Translations under genes and position numbers: made by a program
Source of the DNA: Rhizobium grahamii CCGE 502
Lineage (GTDB): Bacteria; Pseudomonadota; Alphaproteobacteria; Rhizobiales; Rhizobiaceae
Length of the DNA stretch: 64,000 nt
Assembly (NCBI RefSeq): GCF_000298315.2
Contig: NZ_AEYE02000031.1
Coordinates: 62,001-126,000, forward strand
Direction of reading: 5' to 3'
Notes under the pieces: model-generated
Seen by the model: the letters and a program-made list of their open reading frames with translations, nothing else
Database searches by the model: none
What the model was told of the DNA's origin: nothing
Shown: piece by piece, positions 8,904-17,666 of the stretch
How the letters are laid out: every line of letters begins with the position of its first letter
Numbering within the stretch: position 1 is the first letter of the stretch

Positions 8904-9665
8904 CTATTGTTGCAGCTCGGCCAGCGCCCTGCGCAGAGGCGTGTCGGAGATCTGGATCCAGCCTGAGAATGGGATATCCATATCGAGCACTACGAAGATC
9001 GATAGAGATATCAGCAGCGCCGAGATGGAGAACATCAGCACCACGATGGTGTTTCGCGGCGCTCGATAGCCGAAGCTCGCAAAGATCAACGTCAGCCAGG
9101 CCGTCAACATACTGATAAGTGGCCGTGGAATGACGCCTTCCGACTGTTCGACGATGACCCATCGCTGCTCGACGATCCTCTGGTACTGCTGGCGGGCATC
9201 GTTCCACAGCGCAATATGCCCGGGGTCGGATGGCCTGATCAGTGAAAGACTGTCGCCGACGGCATTGAGCGCAAATTCGCTCGTGCGGTCACTCTTGACC
9301 AGTGGATCCGGCGCCGTGCGTGCCGGATTGGTGAGGGCTTTCTCGACGTAATTCTGCAGCCGCTTGCGAGTCTCGGTGGCTTCGAGGCCGTAGGTGCGCA
9401 AGGTCCGGTCGAGAAGAATGATCTGCGTCGCGAAGGCGTGAACGTTCTTGTCGATCTCGCCGAAGGTATTCTTTGACGAGTTGATCATCAGGCCAAAGAC
9501 GAGCGACGTCATGACGACGAAGATGTTGGCGACGAGCCGAACGACCGTGTTGGTCTCGTCTTGGCGGTGATGAACCGGCAGCTTCGAGTAGGTCAGCATC
9601 GTTCCGATCGAGGCTGTCATGAGCAGAGCGAAAACAGCGGCCGCCACCAGTAATTCCAGCCCCAT
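8904..9665 (-). CDS. DUF4239 (bestrophin-like domain) membrane protein
   Basis: The 253-residue product has two N-terminal transmembrane segments (about residues 3-25 and 45-65), a soluble helical middle, and two more hydrophobic segments near the C-terminus (ISMLTAWLTLIFASFGY and TIVVLMFSISALLISLSIFV). This arrangement matches the DUF4239 family, described as bestrophin-like; whether it forms a channel is unproven. ATG 9665 is preceded by GGGAGG; an upstream TTG at 9698 is less likely. It converges with the reductase gene and diverges from the peroxidase gene. Confidence 0.75.
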   Translation of the reverse strand: MGLELLVAAAVFALLMTASIGTMLTYSKLPVHHRQDETNTVVRLVANIFVVMTSLVFGLMINSSKNTFGEIDKNVHAFATQIILLDRTLRTYGLEATETRKRLQNYVEKALTNPARTAPDPLVKSDRTSEFALNAVGDSLSLIRPSDPGHIALWNDARQQYQRIVEQRWVIVEQSEGVIPRPLISMLTAWLTLIFASFGYRAPRNTIVVLMFSISALLISLSIFVVLDMDIPFSGWIQISDTPLRRALAELQQ

Positions 9666-9800
9666 CTTTCGTCGCGCCCTCCCGTGCTCTCCCGGCAAAC
9701 TAGCTGTTTTGTTTGATTTTGCCAGTGGACGCTATCGGACGGCTGGACAAATGCACTGGTGGGTATAGCTTCCGCCGCGGAATTCATACTGGAGATAGCG

Positions 9801-10349
9801 ATGACGGATCTTTTGAACATACCGGTGAAGCTGGCTGACGGTCGCGAAACGACGCTGAACGATCACCGCGGCAAGGTGATCCTGGTCGTCAACGTCGCTT
9901 CAAAATGTGGTCTGACGGTCCAGTACGAAGGGCTTGAGAAGCTCTATGAGGACAAGCGCGAGCGCGGCTTCGTGATTGCCGCCTTTCCGGCGAACAATTT
10001 CAAGGGGCAGGAGCCGGGCACGGATGCCGAGATCGTCGAGTTCTGCACTCTGACATACGACGTGAAGTTCCCGATCTTTTCGAAGATCTCGGTCAAGGGC
10101 GATGACAAGCATCCGCTCTATCAATTGCTGACCAGTTCGGCGGTTACTGCGGTGGGTGATGGCCCGATGCGGGAGCGCCTGCGCAATCACGGCATCGAGA
10201 CCGGCGACAAGAGCGATATCCTCTGGAATTTCGAAAAGTTTCTGATTGGCCGCGATGGCAAGATCGTGGCGCGGTTTGCGCCCGATGTCACCGCCGAAGA
10301 TCAGCGACTGGTCTCTGCGGTCGACAAGGAACTGTCAGCATCGGCCTGA
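9801..10349 (+). CDS. Glutathione peroxidase (cysteine type)
   Basis: It reduces hydrogen peroxide or lipid hydroperoxides using glutathione or, more often for bacterial Cys forms, thioredoxin. The 182-residue protein has the family signature NVASKCGLTVQYEGLEKLY with the peroxidatic residue at Cys36, encoded by TGT rather than a selenocysteine TGA. The Gln of FPANNFKGQEPG and the Trp of SDILWNFEKFLIG complete the active site. Length is normal. ATG 9801 is chosen because GGAG precedes it. It seems to be a single-gene unit. Confidence 0.93.
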   Translation: MTDLLNIPVKLADGRETTLNDHRGKVILVVNVASKCGLTVQYEGLEKLYEDKRERGFVIAAFPANNFKGQEPGTDAEIVEFCTLTYDVKFPIFSKISVKGDDKHPLYQLLTSSAVTAVGDGPMRERLRNHGIETGDKSDILWNFEKFLIGRDGKIVARFAPDVTAEDQRLVSAVDKELSASA

Positions 10350-10372
10350 TGCCCAATTAGCCAGCGCGGCCG

Positions 10373-11029
10373 TCATACCCGAACGACGGCGGCCCCGTTC
10401 AGAAACAGATCAGCGCACATCTTCGCCCGGGCGGCGATCTCCTCGATCCCAGGCGCGGGCCGCTGGCGCAGCATTGTCGCGCGCTGCGGCTCCATCGTCA
10501 TCATCCCGCGCAACATGCCACATGCTGCATGCGGATCCTCAAGGGTGATCACGCCGCGCTCCATCTGCCTGCGCAGCCATCCCTCCATCAACGTATTCGT
10601 TCGGACCACTGCTCGTTCGTAGAACGAGTTAGCGATTTCCGGGAAGCGGTCCGACTCGCCAATCACAAGCCGTATCATGGTGATCGTATCTTCCGAGAGA
10701 GTCAGCATGCCGTAGGCCATCAGCATCCGCTCCAACCCTTGGCGCAGATCGGCTGCCGCAAGCGTCGTCGGGTCAAGCGCCAACAGAAAACGGCCAATTC
10801 GATCAGAAATAAGGTCCGAAAAGAGGTCGGCCTTCGTTGGAAAGAGGCGGTAGAGCGTCTTCGTCGATACGCCTGCTTCCAGCGCAATCGCCGCGATGCT
10901 GGCTGTTGCGAAGCCATTCTCATGAAACTGCCGGCTTGCAGCCTCGATGATGACGCTCCTGGTGTCCTCGTCGCAGCGCATTTGCGGTCTGCCACGTGGC
11001 TTTCTCTCGACTTCGTGATTTTGGACCAT
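10373..11029 (-). CDS. TetR-family repressor of the first EmrAB-type pump
   Basis: The helix-turn-helix (VIIEAASRQFHENGFATASI, then AGVSTKTLYRLFPTKADLF) occupies about residues 20-65 of a 218-residue product. The rest is a helical effector domain. I prefer the start at 11029 to the upstream in-frame ATGs at 11056 and 11089, because those would put the shared promoter and its inverted repeat inside the coding region; the ribosome site is weak in every case. The gene diverges from a membrane-fusion protein/MFS pump pair, the usual arrangement for a TetR repressor of drug efflux. Confidence 0.88.
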   Translation of the reverse strand: MVQNHEVERKPRGRPQMRCDEDTRSVIIEAASRQFHENGFATASIAAIALEAGVSTKTLYRLFPTKADLFSDLISDRIGRFLLALDPTTLAAADLRQGLERMLMAYGMLTLSEDTITMIRLVIGESDRFPEIANSFYERAVVRTNTLMEGWLRRQMERGVITLEDPHAACGMLRGMMTMEPQRATMLRQRPAPGIEEIAARAKMCADLFLNGAAVVRV

Positions 11030-11033
11030 CACT

Positions 11034-11084
11034 ATTTTCCAAATTCGTGTTGACATCGATTTTATAGAGCATATTTTGGAAAAC
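11034..11084. promoter_or_regulatory. Candidate operator and promoter of the first TetR/EmrAB cassette
   Basis: TTTTCCAAA (11035-11043) and its inverted copy TTTGGAAAA (11075-11083) are separated by 31 bp. Between them TTGACA (11050-11055) lies 16 bp before TATTTT (11072-11077), a reasonable promoter toward emrA. Repression by TetR bound at one or both arms is inferred from position. Confidence 0.5.
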
Positions 11085-11151
11085 GTCAATTTTCCTTTTA
11101 TACATCACGGCCGCAGCTTCCTCTGACAGCGACCCTGATCCGGAGAAAACG

Positions 11152-12351
11152 ATGACTGTCCAGAAGCTGCATGCTCTCAACAACAACGCCCCAACCACCG
11201 AAACAGTGGCGGAGATAGCGCCGGAAACACTCGATGCCGGCAAGCCGGTGCCTGTTGCAGCGCCGGCCGCTGCCGCGACCAGCGCGGCGGCCCGCAAGCG
11301 CCGACCGGGCCGGTCGTTGCTGCTCGGCGCGGCCGCGCTCGCAATCGTCGCCGCCGGTGCTTACTACGGACACGATTACTGGACGGTCGGCCGTTTCCAC
11401 GTGTCGACCGACGACGCCTACGTGAAGGCAGATAACAGCACGATTGCCCCCAAGGTCTCTGGCTATCTCGCCGAAGTGCTTGTGCGGGACAACGAACCGG
11501 TCAGGGTTGGTCAGCCGCTTGCACGCATCGACGACCGCGATTTCCGCACAGCGCTAGATCAAGCAAAGGCGGACGTTGCCGCCGCTACGGCCACATTGAG
11601 CGCGAAGCAGGCCGCCCTCGAGATCCAGCAATCGACGATCGCGGCCGCCCGCGCCACCGTCGAGGTCGACAAGGCGAACGAGACTTTCGCCGAACAGAAC
11701 AACAAGCGCTATTCGAGCCTCGCCACAAGCGGCTATGCCCCGGTCCAGACTGCCCAGCAGGCCGCGTCGCAGATCGCCGCCACTCAGGCGACCATCGTGC
11801 GCGATACCGCCGCCCTCGACGCCGCGGTCAAGCAGGTCGATCTTCTGAACGCCGAGCTTGCGCAGGCAAAGGCCACTCTGGCCCGAAGCCAGGCGATCGA
11901 GCATCAGGCCGAACTCAACCTTTCCTACGCGACGATCGTCGCGCCGGTCGATGGCACCGTTGGCAACCGCACCTTGCGCGTTGGGCAATACGTCCAGGCA
12001 GGCACACAGCTGATGTCGGTCGTTCCCGTCAGCGCGGCCTACATCATTGCGAACTATAAGGAAACACAGCTGACCGACGTGCATGCCGGCCAGCCGGTCG
12101 AAATCGAAGTCGATACGTTCCCGGGCCGAACTTATCGCGGTCATGTCGACAGTATCGCGCCGGCAAGTGGCCAGGAATTCGCTCTGCTGCCGCCTGATAA
12201 CGCTACGGGCAACTTCACCAAGGTTGTGCAGCGTATCCCGGTCAAGATCGTGCTCGATGGCAAAGACACTGCCAACGGTGATCTTCGCCCCGGCATGTCG
12301 GTGCAGCCAAGCATCGACACCAAGGCCGCCGATACGGCTCATGGAGCGTAA
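11152..12351 (+). CDS. emrA: HlyD/EmrA-type membrane fusion protein (pump 1)
   Basis: This periplasmic adaptor links an inner-membrane MFS exporter to an outer-membrane channel. The 399-residue product has a long Ala/Pro-rich cytoplasmic N-terminus, one membrane anchor at about residues 60-80, the lipoyl-like half VSTDDAYVKADNSTIAPKVSGY, a coiled-coil hairpin rich in Ala and Gln (about 130-250), then the second lipoyl half and beta-barrel (LSYATIVAPVDGTVGNRTLRVG). GGAG precedes the ATG. It is followed after 24 bp by the MFS subunit. The symbol is by family resemblance; the substrate is unknown. Confidence 0.88.
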   Translation: MTVQKLHALNNNAPTTETVAEIAPETLDAGKPVPVAAPAAAATSAAARKRRPGRSLLLGAAALAIVAAGAYYGHDYWTVGRFHVSTDDAYVKADNSTIAPKVSGYLAEVLVRDNEPVRVGQPLARIDDRDFRTALDQAKADVAAATATLSAKQAALEIQQSTIAAARATVEVDKANETFAEQNNKRYSSLATSGYAPVQTAQQAASQIAATQATIVRDTAALDAAVKQVDLLNAELAQAKATLARSQAIEHQAELNLSYATIVAPVDGTVGNRTLRVGQYVQAGTQLMSVVPVSAAYIIANYKETQLTDVHAGQPVEIEVDTFPGRTYRGHVDSIAPASGQEFALLPPDNATGNFTKVVQRIPVKIVLDGKDTANGDLRPGMSVQPSIDTKAADTAHGA

Positions 12352-12375
12352 CGGGCGCGGGATGAGGATCTTGTC

Positions 12376-13944
12376 ATGTCTACTTCAATTGCAGTCTCCC
12401 AGCCGCGAGCCAGCACGAAGGATTGGATAGCCGTTTGCGCCGGCATGATCGGCGCGTTCATGGCAATTCTCAACATCCAGATCACCAATGCTTCGCTGCT
12501 CAACATCGAGGGCGGCATCGGAACGGGCGTCGACAACGGCGCCTGGATCTCCACCTCCTATCTGATCGGCGAGATCGTCGTCATACCGCTGACGGCCTAT
12601 TTCAGCAGCGTCTTCTCGTTTCGCCGCTACATCCTCGTCAATTCCATCCTCTTTCCGCTGTTTTCAATGGCATGCGCGTTCGCGCACGACCTTGGCACTA
12701 TGATCCTATTTCGCGGCCTCCAGGGGTTCGCCGGCGGCGTCTTGATCCCCATGGCTTTCACCATGGTGCTGACCAAGCTGCCCAAGAGCCAGCAGCCGCT
12801 CGGCCTGGCGCTCTTTGCGCTGTCCGTGACCTTCGCGCCTGCCATCGGGCCGACGATCGGCGGATATCTGACAGAGAACTACGGCTGGCAGACGATCTTC
12901 TTTATCAATACCCTTCCCAGTGCCATCATGGCAGTGGCTCTTGCTCTGACGCTGCAGAAGCAACCGATGCAGTTGCATTTGCTGAAGGAAGGCGACTGGG
13001 CGGGCATCGCCACCATGGCAATCGGCCTGTCTGCCCTGCAGACGGTGCTCGAGGAAGGGAACAAGGATGACTGGTTCTCCTCGCCCTTCATCATCAAGCT
13101 CAGCATCGTTGCTGTTGTCTTCCTTGCAGCCTTCATCTGGATCGAGCTCAAGGTCGAAAAGCCGCTGGTGAAGCTGCGCCTGCTGAAGCAGCGCAATTTC
13201 GGCATCGGTGTTTTCGTCAACGTGCTGGTCGGCGTAGCCCTGTTCGGGTCCGTCTACATCGTTCCGCAATATCTCGGCCAGGTGCAGCGCTACAACGCTG
13301 AGCAGATCGGCAACGTTCTCGCCTGGACTGGTTTGCCGCAATTGATGCTGATCCCGCTCATCCCATGGATGATGAAGCGCGTCGATGTCCGTATGCTCGC
13401 CGTCGTCGGCGTGAGCGTCTTTGCGATCAGCTGCTTCATGAACATCTGGTTGTCGCCTGACAATGCCGGTGACCAGTTCTGGATCCCGAACATCGTGCGC
13501 GCCATGGGTCAGGCACTGGTCATCACGCCGGTCACTGCGATCACGACGGGCGGTATCGCAGCGGCTGACGCCGCGGCGGCCTCGGGCCTGACGAACATGC
13601 TGCGCAACCTCGGTGGTGCAGTCGGCACGGCCTCGCTCGGTACGATCCTGACGAAGCGCGAGCAGTTCCATTCGAACATCATCGGTCAGTCGGTGACACT
13701 TGCCCGCGATGAGGTTCGCGGCCGGCTCACCCAGACGACGAACTATTTCCTGGTGCACGGCGTTTCGGACCCGGCCGTCGCCACCCAAAAAGCCATCGTC
13801 GCCTTGGGCCAGATCGTCAAGCGACAGGCGCTGATCCTCGGCTTCAGCGATACGTTCGCCGTCATCGGCGTCGTGCTTGCGATCGCCGCGTTCGCCCTCC
13901 TCTTCACGCGGAAGACGCAGGCCGGAGGTGCCGGTGCGCACTAA
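12376..13944 (+). CDS. emrB: DHA2/EmrB-type MFS efflux transporter (pump 1)
   Basis: The 522-residue inner-membrane protein has the 14 hydrophobic segments of the DHA2 drug:proton antiporter group. The start MAILNIQITNASLLNIEG matches the DHA2 first helix, where D is common; here N-I-Q-I-T-N replaces the usual V-D-x-T-I-V pattern. The later GALCxPAIGPTIGGYL-like motif reads TFAPAIGPTIGGYL. With the upstream EmrA it would form a tripartite pump using a TolC-like outer-membrane partner encoded elsewhere. It ends just before a shared terminator and the convergent AraC gene. Confidence 0.9.
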   Translation: MSTSIAVSQPRASTKDWIAVCAGMIGAFMAILNIQITNASLLNIEGGIGTGVDNGAWISTSYLIGEIVVIPLTAYFSSVFSFRRYILVNSILFPLFSMACAFAHDLGTMILFRGLQGFAGGVLIPMAFTMVLTKLPKSQQPLGLALFALSVTFAPAIGPTIGGYLTENYGWQTIFFINTLPSAIMAVALALTLQKQPMQLHLLKEGDWAGIATMAIGLSALQTVLEEGNKDDWFSSPFIIKLSIVAVVFLAAFIWIELKVEKPLVKLRLLKQRNFGIGVFVNVLVGVALFGSVYIVPQYLGQVQRYNAEQIGNVLAWTGLPQLMLIPLIPWMMKRVDVRMLAVVGVSVFAISCFMNIWLSPDNAGDQFWIPNIVRAMGQALVITPVTAITTGGIAAADAAAASGLTNMLRNLGGAVGTASLGTILTKREQFHSNIIGQSVTLARDEVRGRLTQTTNYFLVHGVSDPAVATQKAIVALGQIVKRQALILGFSDTFAVIGVVLAIAAFALLFTRKTQAGGAGAH

Positions 13945-13967
13945 GCTCAGTTCGGTCAATTGATGGG

Positions 13968-13999
13968 TGACTGCGGCCGGTTTCAACCTGCCGCAGTCA
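13968..13999. terminator. Hairpin terminator between pump 1 and convergent AraC gene
   Basis: TGACTGCGGC (13968-13977) pairs perfectly with GCCGCAGTCA (13990-13999). The right arm overlaps the stop codon of the AraC gene. No long T-run is present, but position between convergent genes supports a terminator role. Confidence 0.6.
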
Positions 14000-14821
14000 T
14001 GTTCTACGGTGCTGGCGACGAAACTCGCTCGGCGAACAACGCTCGCGATCCTGGAACAGCCGCGAAAAATAGAATGCATCGTCGATGCCAACGGCATTCG
14101 AAATCGCCTCGATCGAGAGATCGGAGGTCGTCAGCAACTGCTTTGCCCTATCGATGCGCAGGCGCAGCTGGAAGCCCTTCGGCGATAGGCCGATGGCTGC
14201 CTGAAAACGCCGCCGCAACGTTGCCGGAGACATGCCGAGCTCGCGCGCGACGGATTGCATGTCCGTCGGCTCGAACGCACGGCGCTGCAGGGTCTCGATG
14301 GCGAACTCGATCCTCGTCTCTGCCGTGTCGCCGCTGTCCGCGTTTGCCTGCCGGGCGGACTGGATGGCGATGCGGTGAAGCGTGGCAGCGGCCGATGCGA
14401 GGCTGATCGGATCGGCCGTCGCAAAATCAGAATGAAGGGTGCCGAAAAGACGCTGCATCTCGCGAAGATTCTGCAGTCGCACCACCGGTTCTGCTGGTGA
14501 GACTAGACGCTGCCGGATCATGTCCGCCATCAGCGTGCCCTCGAAGAGCGCCCATCGCTCGTCCCAGCTCTCCCCTTCGCTCGGGCCGTAGGAATGCAGA
14601 GTCCCGGCGGGCAGCCAGAAGAGCGCCGGGCCGTTGACCTCGTGAACACCAGCCTTCGCCGTCTGCAGCGTACCGTGCCCGGCCTCCACGAGAACGACCG
14701 CGTGCATCGGCAGCCGACGGCCAACGATCCGCGTGCCGACTCGTTGCCGACCGAAGCCGATAACCGCGAGCGCAGTGGGGCCGGAGGTCGAGCGATAGAG
14801 GGCAATTGGCTCCTCAGTCAT
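13997..14821 (-). CDS. AraC-family regulator with N-terminal cupin
   Basis: The 274-residue protein has an N-terminal sensing domain with cupin-like pattern (MHAVVLVEAGHGTLQ, then FWLPAGTLHSYGP) and a C-terminal pair of helix-turn-helices (MQSVARELGMSPATLRRRFQ, then SIEAISNAVGIDDAFYFSRLFQ) typical of AraC/XylS. I start at ATG 14821 because the longer frame begins with a TTG at 14863 that has no ribosome site. It diverges from the PhyH-like dioxygenase gene, 93 bp apart, and most likely controls it. Confidence 0.87.
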   Translation of the reverse strand: MTEEPIALYRSTSGPTALAVIGFGRQRVGTRIVGRRLPMHAVVLVEAGHGTLQTAKAGVHEVNGPALFWLPAGTLHSYGPSEGESWDERWALFEGTLMADMIRQRLVSPAEPVVRLQNLREMQRLFGTLHSDFATADPISLASAAATLHRIAIQSARQANADSGDTAETRIEFAIETLQRRAFEPTDMQSVARELGMSPATLRRRFQAAIGLSPKGFQLRLRIDRAKQLLTTSDLSIEAISNAVGIDDAFYFSRLFQDRERCSPSEFRRQHRRT

Positions 14822-14914
14822 GAGCGAAAAGTCCAGGCGTTTCTTCTGTCCATGGAGTGACAATGATTTTTATAGCAGATTTGCAGTACCTATTTCGCTT
14901 TGGGAGTGATCGAA

Positions 14915-15844
14915 ATGTCAAGTCTTGCTGTGGATCTCAGGCCAGGTCAGCCGGCGGTCGACTTGGTCGCCAACGGGAAAATCCTCTCGATGGCGGCGAA
15001 CCGGTTGGGCGAACTCGTGCCGACGGACCCGTCGATAGGTGTTGCAGCGATCCGTGGGCTCTATCGCGAGAACGGCTATGTGTGGTTGAAGCGCTTTCTC
15101 GATCCTGACGTGGTCAATGGCTTTCGTGGTTGGGTTTTCTCGCATCTGGCGCGGGGCGGGTTGATCCCAGTAGGTTCCGATCCGATCCTCGGTTTGTCGG
15201 CCGGCACGGTGTTGGACAAAGGCCAGGTGGATCGCATCTTGATGTCGCTCGTCCGCTCGGTCGCCTTCGAGGGTTTTTGCGCACAGCCACGGCTTGCGCA
15301 ATTCATGGACGAGTTCCTCTCCGGCATTTCCTACCTGCATAAGCGCAAGATCATGCGGTTTACCCAGCCGAACACGACGACCGCGACACCGGCGCACTAC
15401 GATCTCGTCTATCTGCGCGGTGGCACCAACCGGCTGGTGACGGCGTGGATCCCGATCGGCGATACGTCGGTTGACATGGGCGGGCTCGTCTATCTCGAGG
15501 GCTCCCACGCCATCGGCGTTCGCATGGAAGAGGAGTTCTCCAGGAACAGCCTCGACCTGTCGGCAGAAGAGCGGATCAGCGCCTTCAATCGCAACATGAC
15601 GGAGGGTGGCTGGGTCTCAAAGGACCTTCCCGAGATGGCGGAGCGCTTCGACACGCGGTGGCTGATCGCCGACTACGAGGCCGGCGACGTGGTGTTGCAC
15701 AGCCCTTACATGATCCACGCCTCGACCACCAACCAGAGTGCTTCGAACCGGATCAGACTGTCCACCGATATCCGCTACCAGAACGTCGATGACGAGATCG
15801 ACGCGCGTTGGGGCAACCACTGGAGTTTGGGAGACATGTTGTAG
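14915..15844 (+). CDS. Phytanoyl-CoA dioxygenase (PhyH) family oxygenase
   Basis: Members are Fe(II)/2-oxoglutarate oxygenases that hydroxylate lipids or secondary metabolites. The 309-residue product carries the likely metal triad: the HxD pair in TPAHYDLVYLRGG and a distal His in VVLHSPYMIHAS, with the 2-oxoglutarate-binding Arg probably in NRIRLSTDIRY. The substrate cannot be deduced. ATG 14915 follows GGGAG by about eight bases. The gene is monocistronic, opposite a dedicated AraC regulator, and ends at a terminator hairpin right at its stop codon. Confidence 0.82.
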   Translation: MSSLAVDLRPGQPAVDLVANGKILSMAANRLGELVPTDPSIGVAAIRGLYRENGYVWLKRFLDPDVVNGFRGWVFSHLARGGLIPVGSDPILGLSAGTVLDKGQVDRILMSLVRSVAFEGFCAQPRLAQFMDEFLSGISYLHKRKIMRFTQPNTTTATPAHYDLVYLRGGTNRLVTAWIPIGDTSVDMGGLVYLEGSHAIGVRMEEEFSRNSLDLSAEERISAFNRNMTEGGWVSKDLPEMAERFDTRWLIADYEAGDVVLHSPYMIHASTTNQSASNRIRLSTDIRYQNVDDEIDARWGNHWSLGDML

Positions 15845-15866
15845 GGCGCGGCATAGAACCGCGCCC
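15844..15866. terminator. Bidirectional hairpin terminator
   Basis: GGGCGCGG (15844-15851) pairs with CCGCGCCC (15859-15866) around a 7-base loop, starting on the last base of the dioxygenase stop codon and lying before the convergent TerC gene end at 15875. Confidence 0.7.
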
Positions 15867-15874
15867 GCAGCACT

Positions 15875-16624
15875 TTAGTGACCGCCTTGCTTTTTCCGCT
15901 GGCGGGCATTGCGGGCGAACATGTTGAGCACTTCCACCAAGGCGGAGAAGGCCATCGCGGCATAGACGTAGCCCTTCGGAACGTGGAAGCCCATGCCTTC
16001 GGCGATCAGGGTCGTGCCGATCATCATCAGGAAGGCGAGGGCCAGCATGACGATGGTCGGGTTTCTCTCGATGAAGTTCGCGAGTGGCGTTGCGGCAACC
16101 AGCATGACGGTCACGGCGGCAATCACGGCGACGACCATGATCGGCAGGTGCGGTGTCATGCCGACAGCGGTGATGATGCTGTCAACCGAGAAGACGAGGT
16201 CGAGTAGCAGGATCTGGCCGATTGCGGCTGTAAAGCCGGCCGTCGCCGCCGTGCCAATGAAAGCTTCGTTGTGATCGGCCGGATCGACGTTGTGATGGAT
16301 TTCCTTCGTCGCCTTCCATAGCAGGAAAAGACCGCCAGCGATGAGGATGATGTCCTTCCAGGAGAAGCCGTGGCCAAACAGTTCGAAGATCGGCGTCGTC
16401 AGCTTCACGATCCAGGCAATGGTGCCGAGGAGGGCAAGACGCATGATGAGGGCAAGACCGATGCCGACCTTGCGCGCTTTCTCGCGATGTTCGGGCGGAA
16501 GCTTGTTTGTAAGAATCGAGATGAAGATGAGGTTATCGATCCCGAGGACCACTTCCATCACCACGAGGGTGACGAGAGCCACCCATGCGGCCGGGTCCTG
16601 AACGAGCATCATGATGTCTTGCAT
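15875..16624 (-). CDS. TerC-family integral membrane protein
   Basis: The 249-residue protein has about seven hydrophobic helices and the TerC signatures: [18 protein letters not shown] near the N-terminus, with acidic residues inside the membrane, and [18 protein letters not shown] in the middle. TerC proteins are linked to metal (manganese) export and tellurite resistance in other bacteria; here the substrate is not known. Length equals the short YgdQ-like form. It stands alone with ATG 16624. Confidence 0.9.
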   Translation of the reverse strand: MQDIMMLVQDPAAWVALVTLVVMEVVLGIDNLIFISILTNKLPPEHREKARKVGIGLALIMRLALLGTIAWIVKLTTPIFELFGHGFSWKDIILIAGGLFLLWKATKEIHHNVDPADHNEAFIGTAATAGFTAAIGQILLLDLVFSVDSIITAVGMTPHLPIMVVAVIAAVTVMLVAATPLANFIERNPTIVMLALAFLMMIGTTLIAEGMGFHVPKGYVYAAMAFSALVEVLNMFARNARQRKKQGGH

Positions 16625-16725
16625 CGGCGTTTATCCCCTTGCGCCACAGAATCTGACGCTCGCAATGTACGGACGCACCCTGCCTTGGCAAGCGCGCAAG
16701 GGGATATACGAAAGCCGGACGCCTT

Positions 16726-17565
16726 TTATTCCTTGATGGGGATACAGATTTCCGTCAGGCCCATGCCGGTGTAGGGATCAAAACGCTCGTCGTAGCGCTC
16801 GAACATGTCGGGCAGACTGTTGAATTCCATAGCGGAGTTCGGCACCCATTCCCCGAAGATCCGGTGCATCGTCGCGGGAATACCCGAGACATGGCCGCGA
16901 TGGGCAAAGACCGCATAGCGCTGGCCGGGGATTTTCAAAGTGACAAAGCCGTCGGGCAGGTCGCTGCTGTCGTCGACTGCCACTGCTGCCATGTAGCGGA
17001 ATTTTTCCGCCTCGCCTTCGATATGCGTGCAGACGCCATAGGCGACATTGCCGATCTGGCCGGGAATGCTGCCGAAATGCGTATTGAATGTCTGCCATAG
17101 CGACGGGATCGCGGCATTGCCGCCGTAGGGGTAGGTCTCCTGCAAGCCGGCAAAGAGCATCGGCGGCAAGGTTTCGAAGCGCGGCGGTTCGAGTTCGGGA
17201 AGGCGAGCGGGGTCCATGCGGATAGGCTCCAGAAGTGCGAGGTTGCGTATGTGCCCTTGCTTGCGCACGGCGTCTGGCGTGACGCCGAATTGATCGCGAA
17301 AGGCACGGGTGAACGCCTCATGCGAGCCGTAGCCCGCGTCGAGGGCAACCTCGAGAATGCTTTCCGGCCGATCGACCAGCGTCCGCGCGGCGCCGCTCAG
17401 GCGGCGGGTTCGGATATAGCTGCTGATCGAATACCCGGTGACGACGCCGAAGACACGCGAGAGATGGAAGCGTGAAAGCCCGGCGACGTCGGAAATCTCT
17501 TCCAGAGTAATGTCGTTGCCGAAATGACTTTCGATGAACCAGATCGCTCGTGCGACGGCACTCAT
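16726..17565 (-). CDS. AraC-family regulator with GyrI-like effector domain
   Basis: In this 279-residue protein the DNA-binding part comes first: two helix-turn-helices (ITLEEISDVAGLSRFHLSRVFG and SILEVALDAGYGSHEAFTRAFRDQFGVTP, residues 18-95). A C-terminal GyrI-like/BacR small-molecule domain follows (about 120-279, ending in GMGLTEICIPIKE). This order matches the Rob/MarA-related regulators of multidrug response. No target is obvious next to it; the second EmrAB cassette is close by but has its own TetR. Confidence 0.9.
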   Translation of the reverse strand: MSAVARAIWFIESHFGNDITLEEISDVAGLSRFHLSRVFGVVTGYSISSYIRTRRLSGAARTLVDRPESILEVALDAGYGSHEAFTRAFRDQFGVTPDAVRKQGHIRNLALLEPIRMDPARLPELEPPRFETLPPMLFAGLQETYPYGGNAAIPSLWQTFNTHFGSIPGQIGNVAYGVCTHIEGEAEKFRYMAAVAVDDSSDLPDGFVTLKIPGQRYAVFAHRGHVSGIPATMHRIFGEWVPNSAMEFNSLPDMFERYDERFDPYTGMGLTEICIPIKE

Positions 17566-17666
17566 TCTTTCTCCCTTGGCTGCATTTCCTTCATAGCGAA
17601 GGGTAGCAGACCGCGCTTGATCCCAGTTGCGGGATTCTGGCGCGGATGGAGAAAGAAATCAAAAGG

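Noticed and set aside
9801-10349. Selenoprotein possibility for the glutathione peroxidase
   Set aside because: The peroxidatic position is encoded by TGT (Cys), not TGA, and no SECIS-like need arises.
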